NCBI GenBank assembly: GCA_016786665.1
Contig: JAEUVZ010000026.1
Span: 1-64,000, forward strand
Reading direction: 5' to 3'
DNA: 64,000 nucleotides
Source: Flavipsychrobacter sp.
Lineage (GTDB): Bacteria > Bacteroidota > Bacteroidia > Chitinophagales > Chitinophagaceae
Within the stretch, counting starts at the first letter, position 1. The number at the start of each line of letters is the position of its first letter. A model generated the notes under the pieces. That model did no database searches, was not told the origin of the DNA, and saw nothing but the letters and a program-made list of their open reading frames with translations. Positions 1-7,920 of this stretch are shown here, in pieces. The position numbers and the translations under genes are program-made.

Positions 1-659
1 AATACCGCTTTCATGCCTCTTGATCGCAGATACTATCTGACTTTCTGTAAATAGTGATTTCTTCATCGTTTGTTAGTTTAAAGTTAGAACTATCTCTAAT
101 TTTCAACCAACGAACCTTGGGGAAGCTTACAGCACCAATAAACTTAGAAACGATTGAATCAATTTTAAATTCTACTGCTGTAGTAAATGAACCGCCAATC
201 TCTTTTCCGCAAGCGAACTCATTCGAAAGGGTAATTAATTTATGTGAATTACTTATTGAAAAGGTCAGTTTAACTCGGCAAGACATTACCAACAACTACG
301 ATTTTGATGCAAGGCAGACAAATTACTATACAGATGCCGGCAGATACTTGGGATTAATTGAAAAGCGCAGTGAAAACACCCAGATAGTTTTCACTTTGTC
401 TGATTTAGGATATAAGTTATTCAAAAAGCCCTTTAGAGAACGACAGCTTGAGTTTGCTAAATTGATTTTATCTCATAAAGCATTTAAGAAAACACTAGAA
501 CTATATTTTAAAAAGGCGGAAATACCTACGCAAACTGACGTTGTGGAAATAATGAAAGAGAGTAAAATATACAACGTTAATTCCGAAAAAACCTTTTTCA
601 GGCGAGCTTCTACTGTGACAAAATGGATCAATTGGATAATTGAGTTAGTGGAAGAGTAG
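1..659 (+). pseudogene. Decayed C-terminal part of a putative type II restriction enzyme-like protein
   Basis: From about base 110 the reading frame encodes a block I recognise from a family of putative type II restriction enzymes (often mislabelled 'translation elongation factor'). Visible landmarks are ISFPQANSFERVI, the winged-helix-like NYDFDARQTNYYTDAGRYLG, ERQLEFAKLILSHK and the terminal FFRRAST..WINWI. Upstream the family-like residues are split over other frames: frame 1 (bases 1-51) gives MPLDRRYYLTFCK then TAG, and frame 2 (about 50-112) gives DFFIV..FKVRTISNFQPTN with an internal TAG at 71-73. This suggests two frameshifts and a stop. The gene's 5' part lies outside the window. Alternatively, GTG at 54 starts a free-standing 201-residue protein. 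The stop at 657-659 abuts the stop of the convergent gene. Sequencing error cannot be excluded. Confidence 0.55.
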
Positions 660-2627
660 CTATAGGATAGATCTTCTGTAAAAAGCTGAAAAAGAATTGG
701 CTAATAACTTATGTCGAGAAATTACTCGAATTGTGGATTGTGTAGTTTTTTCGATTAATTTATAATTATTCGAATCAACCTCTAAAGCTAAATCCAATGT
801 TCCAGTTATTAAGCCCTTCATTATTTGAGCACAAGACTCTACAGACCTCGTCACAAGAATACCATTCAAAACCCCAGTACTTAATATAACTTGTAAAGCC
901 AAAGGGTGTACCTCCTTAAAAATACGCGCACGCTTTCCAAAATTAATAGTCGTTGCCACAAGCATATTTATTAGGTCTGATTTAATCTCAATAGGGACAA
1001 TAGCATTTTCTCCAGCTATTGCTTTTCTCATCCAGGACGTGAATTTCGTAACCTTTGCTTTGTCTTCAATTCTCTTTTCAACTTCTCCATATAGATCAAA
1101 ATCTGCCCAATGCAACGCTACTGCTTTACAAAAACTTAGATCCACCGCCTTCTCTAACATAACAGTTAAGAGTTTACCGAGCAGCCTTTCCTGATCAACA
1201 GATTCATCAACATTATCAACAAAATCTTTGTCGTACAATGATATGGAATCTAATAAAGTAACTCTATTCCATGTACTCATCACCTCCGAATCTATTTTTT
1301 CATCTGGCATCAGTAATTTTGGAACGTAGACAATTACAGGCTTTCCTTGACCTAAAGAGACTGAGGCCTCCGAATCTTTACCAAAAGTATCTTCTTTCTG
1401 AGCCATGTATATACAAAAATCGGCCCGTTTAAGCATTAGCGCTTCTACTAAACCCTTTGCAATTCTATCTTCAATCCAAGACTGTGTAGGATTAAAATAT
1501 CTCAATTTAAGGGGTCGAATGTCTTCATGATCAAAAAGTGATTTGACAAAATTATTTACTGATATAAAATCTGCATCTGACCGCATTGAAGTTGCTACGT
1601 AGACATCCATAAAGTCAGCACTGAGATAATTTGTCAAATTCTCATAGGCCATTTTTTGAGTCTGTTCCATTTCTTGGATATTGGTCCCATCATCAGGGCG
1701 AATAAACTTAGCTTCTCGCTCTAAAGTTTCAGCACTTGGGCTAAAAAGCGGAGAAAAAAGGCCATGTTCTATTTTAGAATTAAATTTTCTAAGTAATGAA
1801 TCATACTTACTTCTACGCTTCTCGGAATACTCAATAATATTAAGTTTGCCTTTTTTTATTTTATCAGCAAGCTCTAACAAGAAATCGGAAAGATCTTTTC
1901 TCTCGACATCTTCCTGTTTTACCCTACTAGCTGCTATATAACCCAAGTATGGTAATTTTTCATCTGAAATATTATTAATCACGTTCCATTCAGTCCTTTT
2001 TCGGTAATGTTCGTCAGAACTTCCTTCTAAAGGTCTTAATAAGGTTAAAAGATCATTATTCGAGTTAAGCCTTAAATAGGCCTCTTCAAAAGAACTAAAA
2101 AGTCTTATAGCTTCCTTCTGATATGCCTTGACTTTATTTTCAAAAGCTAATAAAGATTTAAAACCTTCTGCGGTTATATACCTAGCAAAAAAAGCGTCTG
2201 TAGTTTTATAAATATCATAAAAGACTAAAATTCTACAGAACGTATGATACGCCTGCTCTGTCGTATAAGTATTCCTAAAAATATCTTCAATTAAGTTATC
2301 TACAACTTCAATTATTGAACTGTCTTGATTTGACAATGAAACTGGTAATCCTACCAATTCGCTTAAATAACTTTCAAAGTCTAATCGATTAACAGATTTT
2401 GGATCAACTAATGGATGCCAATATTTTTTGGGAATATCTAAAAAATGACAAATGTACTCCAACTGCTCGGGTTGCGGAATTCTAAGTCCCTGCTCAAGAT
2501 GCGCTATTGTAGACCTATTAACACCCTTGCCAATCGATTTTGCTAAATCTTGTTGTGTAATATTCCTATGTTCTCGCGTTGCTTTTACAAGGTCGCCAAG
2601 AAGCTCCTTTGAGAAAAAAGTGTTCAT
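660..2627 (-). CDS. XRE-family HTH protein fused to a nucleoside 2-deoxyribosyltransferase-like (TIR-related fold) domain
   Basis: 655 residues from ATG at 2627; a TTG five codons upstream is a less likely start. Residues about 8-65 form an XRE helix-turn-helix (ITQQDLAKSIG, STIAHLEQGLRIP). A long mostly helical region follows to about 335. Residues about 340-440 read like a deoxyribosyltransferase fold: strand plus DVYVATSMR, then ADFCIYMA and SEASVSLGQGKPVIVYVP, resembling the 'E-x-G-x-A-x-GKPV' segment of that family and of TIR-like NAD or nucleotide hydrolases. The last 150 residues are unassigned and could be a sensor. No signal peptide or membrane span, so cytosolic. AT-rich relative to most of the window, beside a decayed restriction-like gene: an anti-phage effector is my inference, and transcriptional regulation alone is the alternative. 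Confidence 0.75.
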   Translation of the reverse strand: MNTFFSKELLGDLVKATREHRNITQQDLAKSIGKGVNRSTIAHLEQGLRIPQPEQLEYICHFLDIPKKYWHPLVDPKSVNRLDFESYLSELVGLPVSLSNQDSSIIEVVDNLIEDIFRNTYTTEQAYHTFCRILVFYDIYKTTDAFFARYITAEGFKSLLAFENKVKAYQKEAIRLFSSFEEAYLRLNSNNDLLTLLRPLEGSSDEHYRKRTEWNVINNISDEKLPYLGYIAASRVKQEDVERKDLSDFLLELADKIKKGKLNIIEYSEKRRSKYDSLLRKFNSKIEHGLFSPLFSPSAETLEREAKFIRPDDGTNIQEMEQTQKMAYENLTNYLSADFMDVYVATSMRSDADFISVNNFVKSLFDHEDIRPLKLRYFNPTQSWIEDRIAKGLVEALMLKRADFCIYMAQKEDTFGKDSEASVSLGQGKPVIVYVPKLLMPDEKIDSEVMSTWNRVTLLDSISLYDKDFVDNVDESVDQERLLGKLLTVMLEKAVDLSFCKAVALHWADFDLYGEVEKRIEDKAKVTKFTSWMRKAIAGENAIVPIEIKSDLINMLVATTINFGKRARIFKEVHPLALQVILSTGVLNGILVTRSVESCAQIMKGLITGTLDLALEVDSNNYKLIEKTTQSTIRVISRHKLLANSFSAFYRRSIL

Positions 2628-2686
2628 ATATAGGCTTATCAATGGATACCTTACAAATATATATTTTAATAAATAAAAACAAAAGA

Positions 2687-2806
2687 ATGTTACACATCTT
2701 AGATATGCCTCTCCCGCAAATTTTGCAAATTATTCTAACTACCCCCCAGGTTAAAGAAATGTTAGAACCGCTGGTGGTGCAAACCTCTGGCAAGTGTTTT
2801 TCGTAG
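2687..2806 (+). CDS. Possible 39-residue peptide of unknown function
   Basis: A short frame divergent from the XRE gene, with ATG at 2687 and the segment LPQILQIILTTPQVKEML near its start, which looks helical. I do not recognise a family. It is followed 11 bases later by another short frame and then by a strong terminator, which argues that something here is transcribed rightwards. There is no clear Shine-Dalgarno sequence, but that is usual in Bacteroidota. It may be a remnant rather than a gene. Confidence 0.25.
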   Translation: MLHILDMPLPQILQIILTTPQVKEMLEPLVVQTSGKCFS

Positions 2807-2817
2807 CTATTTTTTAG

Positions 2818-3021
2818 ATGGTAAAACCTGTAGTGGAATGTCAAAAACAACAGGAAAACAGCACCGCCAGGGAAACGAAGATCCTGGCGAGTGAATTAAC
2901 TAACCCGTCTCCTGCTTTCAGGGAGGAAGAGCGACAGGAAGACGAACAACGCCGGCGTTGGCTGATTTTCGAAGCCCAGCGCACCGGCATGGTAGAAGGC
3001 CTGCAAAAGCCTGAACCATAA
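2818..3021 (+). CDS. Small charged hypothetical protein
   Basis: 67 residues, strongly charged and probably helical in the middle (EEERQEDEQRRRW). No family recognised. A hairpin with a seven-T tail begins 10 bases after the stop, which supports a real transcript ending here. It could be translated with the short frame at 2687-2806 as a small operon. No signal peptide, no membrane span. Its base composition is closer to the core genome than to the AT-rich gene on its left. Confidence 0.35.
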   Translation: MVKPVVECQKQQENSTARETKILASELTNPSPAFREEERQEDEQRRRWLIFEAQRTGMVEGLQKPEP

Positions 3022-3031
3022 CGTGTTACAT

Positions 3032-3059
3032 CCCCGCGCTACCACGTGGGGATTTTTTT
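3032..3059 (+). terminator. Rho-independent terminator
   Basis: Stem CCCCGCG / CGTGGGG (one G:T pair) around loop CTACCA, followed by A and seven T. It ends the rightward transcript carrying the small frame 2818-3021. Confidence 0.7.
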
Positions 3060-3243
3060 ATGGCCAGCCGCCTCTTCGCACACACCCACCCGTTCCCCAA
3101 GCCCGGAAAACCAGCCCCTGGCCCTACCCATAAAAGCCCTGCAACAACCTCGCGTGTGGATATCTCCCCCGCCCCCCTGGCCCGGAAAATTCGTAACTTA
3201 CCACTACCAGTTACCGTCCAAACGAAACCCATACTACCACCCA

Positions 3244-3390
3244 AAAACTGAAAACGAAAAACTAAAAACTGCTAACCGCTAACTGCCAACCGCCAACTGA
3301 AAACTGCCAACTGAAAACTGCTAACTGAAAACTGCCAACTGCTAACTGAAAACTGCCAACTGCTAACTGCTAACTGCTAACTGCTAACTA
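3244..3390 (+). repeat. AACTG heptad repeat block
   Basis: About twenty imperfect 7-base units of the form AACTGnn (AACTGCC, AACTGCT, AACTGAA) run head to tail in non-coding DNA. Shorter copies of the same motif occur at 11948-11975, 12085-12137 and 25485-25510, each touching a stop codon. There is no spacer diversity, so this is not a CRISPR array. Between 3060 and 3243 I see no gene. Confidence 0.85.
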
Positions 3391-3538
3391 AAGAACTACA
3401 AACTGTACCCGTCTGCTGCTATACTGAAAATGTATGATACCATGATGTAAGTAAAATGTAACTAAACGGCACCAAAATGATAGCAAAAAACTAAAAATGC
3501 ATTGATAATCAATCAATTACAAAATCACCTACCCTGCA

Positions 3539-3571
3539 CGATGTAACTATAATGTAACTATAGTTACATCG
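3539..3571. promoter_or_regulatory. 13-base inverted repeat, possible operator
   Basis: CGATGTAACTATA (3539-3551) and its exact reverse complement (3559-3571) flank the 7-base spacer ATGTAAC. The left part also repeats directly at 3444-3469 with a few changes (GATGTAAGTAAAATGTAACTA). The site lies about 70 bases upstream of a -7 box and 150 bases before the start of the secreted protein gene at 3725, a position suited to regulator binding. The binding protein is unknown. Confidence 0.45.
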
Positions 3572-3639
3572 GCCTCCCGCCCCGTCGGCTACAATTCCCG
3601 TTTCAGTAGGCACCCAGGTGCATTACCAAAGCCAACATA

Positions 3640-3647
3640 TATTTTTG
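3640..3647 (+). promoter_or_regulatory. Bacteroidota -7 box (TATTTTTG)
   Basis: A match to TAnnTTTG about 78 bases before the start codon at 3725. No clear -33 TTTG element is present at the expected distance, so confidence is limited. Confidence 0.4.
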
Positions 3648-3724
3648 AGAAAAAGCGCTCATTGTCAGCGAAATGTAATATCTTAACAGTACTAATTATT
3701 CCAAAAAAGTTAATAACAACTTCT

Positions 3725-4582
3725 ATGAAGAAAAGAATTCTACTATTTACGACCTCTATCGTCCTCCTCTCCGGCGCTATTATGAGTTATAATGCGGGGC
3801 CTGTTACTTCAGGGCTGGGCAACCGGACCGGCAGCCAGGGGAGCATAGCCAACTGCGCAGGCGGCGGCTGTCATGCCAGCAACAATAGCGCTACATTCCT
3901 CTCCGTCACCCTGGGCGACTCTGTTACCGGGCTACCCATAAACGGCGGCTGGCAACACGATAAAACCTATAAAGTGACCGTTGGTGGCACCAGCGCGGGC
4001 AAAACAAAATATGGTTTCCAGCTATCCGCTGTTTACTTTGATGGCTCTGCCGAAGTACAGGCAGGTACATTTACTATTATCTCCGGCACCGATGTTTCCG
4101 TTAAGCCCAGCGGCAACCTATCTATCGTAGAGCACAATCAGAAACTGAATATGAACCTAGGTGCCTATGCCTATACAGTATATTGGAAAGCGCCCCCTAC
4201 CGGCGCTATGGATAGCGTTCGGTTCTATGCCACGGCCAATTGCGTAAACGATGACGGCAGTACCGCCGGCGACCAGCCCAATAGCATCAGGCAAGCGTAC
4301 CACCGCCAAACTACATCCGTAGCCGAGGTAAACGCCAATATCAGGCTGAGCGCATTCCCCAGCCCGCTCACCAACCAGCTCACCATAGCCATGGAAGGCG
4401 CTGAAAAAGGCCAGTACACCATCAATGTATTTGATGCTACCGGCAAAGTTATCAGCACCCAAACCGAGCAGGTAAGCGGTAACTACAGCACCACACTCAA
4501 TACCGCATCGTGGGCCGCAGGCATGTACCACGTGCAGGTAAAGCACGGCGCCGCGCAAAAGACCATCGCTGTAGTGAAATAA
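3725..4582 (+). CDS. Secreted choice-of-anchor-V domain protein with T9SS type A sorting domain
   Basis: 285 residues from ATG at 3725, chosen because it begins the signal peptide (MKKRILLFTTSIVLLSGAIM); the longer frame from 3662 would bury it. A Cys-rich motif follows the signal (C-AGGG-CH, a CX4CH arrangement), then a beta-rich Reeler/choice-of-anchor-V-like domain to about residue 200. The last 75 or so residues are a T9SS sorting domain (AFPSPLTNQLTI, ATGKVIS, WAAGMYHVQV). It is probably exported by the Sec system and then surface-attached or released by T9SS. A paralogue follows directly. Whether the CX4CH site binds haem is unknown. Confidence 0.85.
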   Translation: MKKRILLFTTSIVLLSGAIMSYNAGPVTSGLGNRTGSQGSIANCAGGGCHASNNSATFLSVTLGDSVTGLPINGGWQHDKTYKVTVGGTSAGKTKYGFQLSAVYFDGSAEVQAGTFTIISGTDVSVKPSGNLSIVEHNQKLNMNLGAYAYTVYWKAPPTGAMDSVRFYATANCVNDDGSTAGDQPNSIRQAYHRQTTSVAEVNANIRLSAFPSPLTNQLTIAMEGAEKGQYTINVFDATGKVISTQTEQVSGNYSTTLNTASWAAGMYHVQVKHGAAQKTIAVVK

Positions 4583-4606
4583 ATAAATTATATAAATATA
4601 TAATAT

Positions 4607-4646
4607 ACAAAGGCCGCCCCACCCGGAGCGGCCTTTGTTATTTTTT
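4607..4646 (+). terminator. Rho-independent terminator
   Basis: Perfect stem ACAAAGGCCGC / GCGGCCTTTGT with a 10-base loop, then TATTTTTT. It separates the two paralogous secreted-protein genes, so each is probably transcribed alone. Confidence 0.9.
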
Positions 4647-4717
4647 AGGCCTTTTTGCACTCATTTCGGCCACATTATCTTATTTTTATAGCTAATATCA
4701 TCATTACAAGCTTCCCT

Positions 4718-5599
4718 ATGCTCAAAAAAGTACTCCTTTTCACCACCCTTATCTTCGGCGTTGCCATCGCGATCATGAGCAACGAGAACGGCCTCGCCCA
4801 CATCAACAACATGAACCGCACCGGCTCCGATGGCTCCGCTACCATAGGCTGCGGCGGCAACAATTGCCACAACGGCGGCCAGTACCTCAACGACAGCGTT
4901 CCGCCCCACCTCACCGTCCTCGATGTGTTCTCCAATCCCGTCAACTGCTTTATGCCGGGCAATACCTACATCATCAAGCTGCGCGGCTCCTCCAATGCAC
5001 CCAAGTGGGCGTTCCAGGCCTCTGCCTCCCACCTCGATAGCAGCGGCAACCGCTATCCCGCCGGCTGGATAAGCGGCCAGTCGCCCTGGTCGTGGGATGT
5101 ATTTGTGGGCAACTACTCCGTAGTGGAGCAAAAACAAAAACTCACCGTGGTAGACAACATGATGGAAACCACGCTCTTCTGGCTGGCCCCCACCATGCCC
5201 ATAGTAGATACCGTCTACTTCAGCTTCACCATACTGAACTGCAACGACGATGGCACCATAGACGGCGACAACTCCAATACCTACATAGATACCCTCGGCC
5301 ACTGGACCCCGGAGACGGTATCGCTCAACGAACCCTTCCGCTTTGATGACGGGCTGAAGATAAAAGCCTTCCCCAATCCACTCACCGACCGCCTTTTCGT
5401 GGGGCTCGATAACCTGCCTACGGGCAAGTACGCACTCAGCGTGTTTGATGTGCGCGGCCGTGTGCTGAACCGCCAAGAGGTGGAAGGAGGCAGCTATACC
5501 GCCGCCACCGTAGACGCTTCCAACTGGGCCGCCGGCGTGTACCATGTGTTGGTGAACAAAGACGGCTTTAAAAAGACGGCGCTGGTAGTAAAACAATAA
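4718..5599 (+). CDS. Secreted choice-of-anchor-V domain protein with T9SS type A sorting domain (paralogue)
   Basis: 293 residues from ATG at 4718, which starts a signal peptide (MLKKVLLFTTLIFGVAIAIM). Organisation matches the gene before it: NRTGSDGS, a C-GGNN-CHNGG motif (CX4CH), a beta-rich anchor-V-like domain, and a C-terminal sorting domain (AFPNPLTDRLFVGL, WAAGVYHVLV, KKTALVVK). The two proteins differ widely between the shared motifs, so the duplication is not recent. The shared CX4CH and NRTGS motifs are the best clue to function. Likely cell-surface; function unknown. Confidence 0.85.
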   Translation: MLKKVLLFTTLIFGVAIAIMSNENGLAHINNMNRTGSDGSATIGCGGNNCHNGGQYLNDSVPPHLTVLDVFSNPVNCFMPGNTYIIKLRGSSNAPKWAFQASASHLDSSGNRYPAGWISGQSPWSWDVFVGNYSVVEQKQKLTVVDNMMETTLFWLAPTMPIVDTVYFSFTILNCNDDGTIDGDNSNTYIDTLGHWTPETVSLNEPFRFDDGLKIKAFPNPLTDRLFVGLDNLPTGKYALSVFDVRGRVLNRQEVEGGSYTAATVDASNWAAGVYHVLVNKDGFKKTALVVKQ

Positions 5600-5641
5600 C
5601 CTGCACCCACCTCCCTTTCCGGTCCGGCGAATGCAGGTTAT
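5597..5641. terminator. Possible hairpin between convergent genes
   Basis: TAACCTGCA and its reverse complement TGCAGGTTA surround a roughly 27-base loop starting at the stop codon of the secreted protein gene. The stem is short for its loop and lacks a T-run, so it is weak support for termination. Confidence 0.3.
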
Positions 5642-5662
5642 ACTGCTTGCTATTTTATATTG

Positions 5663-7201
5663 TTACAGTGGTATGTTGCCGTGCTTGCGTTTCGGCATTT
5701 TCGCCACTTTGTGCTCCAGCATTTTAAATGCCTTTATCAGCTTGCTGCGCGTTTCTGAAGGCAGTATCACCTCGTCTATAAAGCCACGGGCGGCAGCGCC
5801 ATAGGGGTTGGCGAATTTCTCGGTGTATTCCAGTTCCTTCTCTTTCCACTTGGCATCGCGGTCGGCGGCCTCGCCTATCTCTTTTTTAAAGATGATCTCT
5901 GCAGCGCCTTTCGCGCCCATTACAGCTATCTCAGCGGTAGGCCATGCGTAGTTCATGTCGGCACCTATGTGCTTGGAGTTCATTACGTCATACGCACCCC
6001 CGTAGGCTTTGCGGGTAATTACGGTCACCTTGGGTACGGTAGCCTCGCTCAGTGCATAGAGCAGTTTGGCGCCATTGGTGATAATGCCGTGCCACTCCTG
6101 GTCGGTACCGGGCAGGAAGCCGGGCACATCTACCAGCACCAGCAGCGGGATATTAAAGGCATCGCAGAAGCGGGTAAAGCGGGCGCCCTTCTTGCTGGAC
6201 TCTATATCCAGTACGCCGGCCAGGCTGGCGGGCTGGTTGGCCACTATACCTATGCTGCGCCCGGCTATGCGTGCGAAGCCCACCACTATATTCTGCGCAT
6301 ACTCCTTATGCACCTCCAGGAACGATTCGGAGTCGGTTACTTCTTCTATTACTTCCTTTATATCGTAAGGCTGGTTGGGATTCTCCGGGATAATGCCGTC
6401 CAGTTTCGCGCGGCTTTCATCGCCGGCATCGTAGGGGTACACGGGAGCGTCCTCTTCGCAGTTCTGCGGCATGTAGCTCAGCAGCTGCTTGATGTTCTCT
6501 ATACACTCTATCTCGTTGGCGCAGGCAAAGTGCGTTACGCCCGACTTAGACGCGTGCGTCTGCGCACCGCCCAGTTCTTCGCTGGTTACGGTTTCGTGCG
6601 TTACGGTCTTTACCACGTTGGGGCCGGTCACAAACATGTAGGAAGTATTCTCCACCATCATGATAAAATCGGTGATGGCAGGCGAGTAGACCGCACCACC
6701 CGCGCAGGGGCCCATAATGGCCGATATCTGCGGTACCACGCCCGAGGCCTGCACATTGCGGTGAAATATATCGGCGTAGCCACCCAGCGATACTACCCCT
6801 TCCTGTATGCGCGCGCCGCCGCTATCGTTGAGGCCTATCACCGGTGCACCGTTTTGCATAGCCAGGTCCATTATTTTGCATATCTTTTCGGCATGTGTTT
6901 CGGAAAGGCTGCCGCCAAACACGGTGAAGTCTTGCGAAAACACATATACCAGCCTGCCGTGTATGGTACCATAGCCGGTAACCACGCCATCGCCGGGGTA
7001 TATTTCCTTTTCCATCCCGAAGTCCCGGCTGCGGTGAGTTACCAGCATACCTATTTCTTCAAAGGAACCTTCGTCCAGCAGCAACTGGAGGCGCTCGCGT
7101 GCGGTGAGCTTGCCCTTCTTATGTTGTGCTTCTATTCGTTTATTGCCTCCACCTTTAAGGGCTTCGGCCTTCTTTTGCTGCAATACAGATACTTTGTCCA
7201 T
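5663..7201 (-). CDS. Acyl-CoA carboxylase, carboxyltransferase beta subunit (propionyl/methylmalonyl-CoA type)
   Basis: 512 residues, the usual length for PccB/MmdA. It moves CO2 from biotin to an acyl-CoA, probably propionyl-CoA. Landmarks: [11 protein letters not shown] near the start, [10 protein letters not shown] and [13 protein letters not shown] in the N-terminal crotonase-like half, and [12 protein letters not shown] and [10 protein letters not shown] in the C-terminal half, ending in KRKHGNIPL as in many homologues. No biotin carboxylase or biotin carrier gene lies in the window, so partners must be encoded elsewhere. The subunit could alternatively belong to a sodium-pumping decarboxylase; sequence alone does not settle this. 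Confidence 0.92.
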   Translation of the reverse strand: MDKVSVLQQKKAEALKGGGNKRIEAQHKKGKLTARERLQLLLDEGSFEEIGMLVTHRSRDFGMEKEIYPGDGVVTGYGTIHGRLVYVFSQDFTVFGGSLSETHAEKICKIMDLAMQNGAPVIGLNDSGGARIQEGVVSLGGYADIFHRNVQASGVVPQISAIMGPCAGGAVYSPAITDFIMMVENTSYMFVTGPNVVKTVTHETVTSEELGGAQTHASKSGVTHFACANEIECIENIKQLLSYMPQNCEEDAPVYPYDAGDESRAKLDGIIPENPNQPYDIKEVIEEVTDSESFLEVHKEYAQNIVVGFARIAGRSIGIVANQPASLAGVLDIESSKKGARFTRFCDAFNIPLLVLVDVPGFLPGTDQEWHGIITNGAKLLYALSEATVPKVTVITRKAYGGAYDVMNSKHIGADMNYAWPTAEIAVMGAKGAAEIIFKKEIGEAADRDAKWKEKELEYTEKFANPYGAAARGFIDEVILPSETRSKLIKAFKMLEHKVAKMPKRKHGNIPL

Positions 7202-7244
7202 AATATCTTTAATAGAGGGACAAACCTACTGCAAAATAGGGAAA

Positions 7245-7406
7245 GAACCTCACCCCGGCCCTCTCCATAAATGGAGCGGGGGGACCTGCGGGGGCCGTCC
7301 TATCCTTGCAAGGTGAGCATATGGCAGCAACAACCATATTACATGAATGTATAGGCTGAGGGGTGAAGTATCGCTCGCCTTTTAAGGAGCGGGTTGGGTG
7401 AGGTTC
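7245..7406. repeat. Paired inverted palindromic repeat (REP/BIME-like)
   Basis: GAACCTCACCC (7245-7255) and its exact reverse complement (7396-7406) bound a segment that holds the palindrome CTCCATAAATGGAG on the left and CCTTTTAAGGAG on the right. The same composite, ACCCCG..GGCC.CTCCATAAATGG, recurs inverted at 43082-43195. No coding potential is seen between 7202 and 7430. Confidence 0.7.
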
Positions 7407-7430
7407 AATACCTTTGCATAAATTAGTGCT

Positions 7431-7913
7431 ATGATACGGATAATGGGATTGGTGGTGGCGCTGGCAGCTACTGTAGCCAGCTACGGGCAGCAGGTACCCT
7501 CCTACAAGGCGGAAGATGTGGTGCGGCGAACCAGCCATGCCGATACCGTGTATGTAGTGAACTTCTGGGCTACCTGGTGCGGCCCCTGTGTAAAGGAACT
7601 GCCGGCATTCAGCAAGATAGACGAGCACTACAAAGACCAGCCGGTAAAAGTGCTGCTGGTATCGCTGGACTTTAAAGAAGATTATCCGCAAAAAATCGCG
7701 GGATTCATAAAAAAGAAAAAGTTGCAGCCGGAAGTGGTGTGGCTGAATGAAACGAACGCGAATGAATTTATACCAAAGCTGGAAAGTAGCTGGTCGGGCT
7801 CTATACCGGCAACGCTGATACTGCACCAGCGCACATCGTACCGCATCTTCCAGGAAGGGCTGGTAACAGAGGCCCAGCTAAAGAGTATAATAGACAATCA
7901 ACTAGCGCGCTAA
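7431..7913 (+). CDS. TlpA-like thioredoxin-fold protein, exported
   Basis: 160 residues. Residues 1-19 are a signal peptide ending near SYG-Q. The thioredoxin active site is ATWCGPC (Cys50 and Cys53), with the conserved cis-proline region GSIPATLI near residue 130. Proteins of this kind act in the periplasm as thiol reductases or in cytochrome c assembly. There is no extra N-terminal anchor domain, so it is a compact member. The FUSC transporter gene follows after 7 bases and may be cotranscribed, though a functional link between them is not evident. Confidence 0.88.
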   Translation: MIRIMGLVVALAATVASYGQQVPSYKAEDVVRRTSHADTVYVVNFWATWCGPCVKELPAFSKIDEHYKDQPVKVLLVSLDFKEDYPQKIAGFIKKKKLQPEVVWLNETNANEFIPKLESSWSGSIPATLILHQRTSYRIFQEGLVTEAQLKSIIDNQLAR

Positions 7914-7920
7914 CAACGGA

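Noticed and set aside
3244-3390. Heptad block considered as a CRISPR array
   Set aside because: Units are 7 bases with no spacers, and there are no cas genes nearby.
4661-5596. A 311-codon open frame opposite the second secreted-protein gene
   Set aside because: Composition (Gly/Val/His-rich) is that of a reverse complement of GC-rich coding DNA, and the plus-strand gene has clear signal and sorting domains.
5969-7270. A 433-codon open frame opposite the acyl-CoA carboxylase gene
   Set aside because: It is the antisense shadow of a well-supported gene, with no signal, domain or start context of its own.
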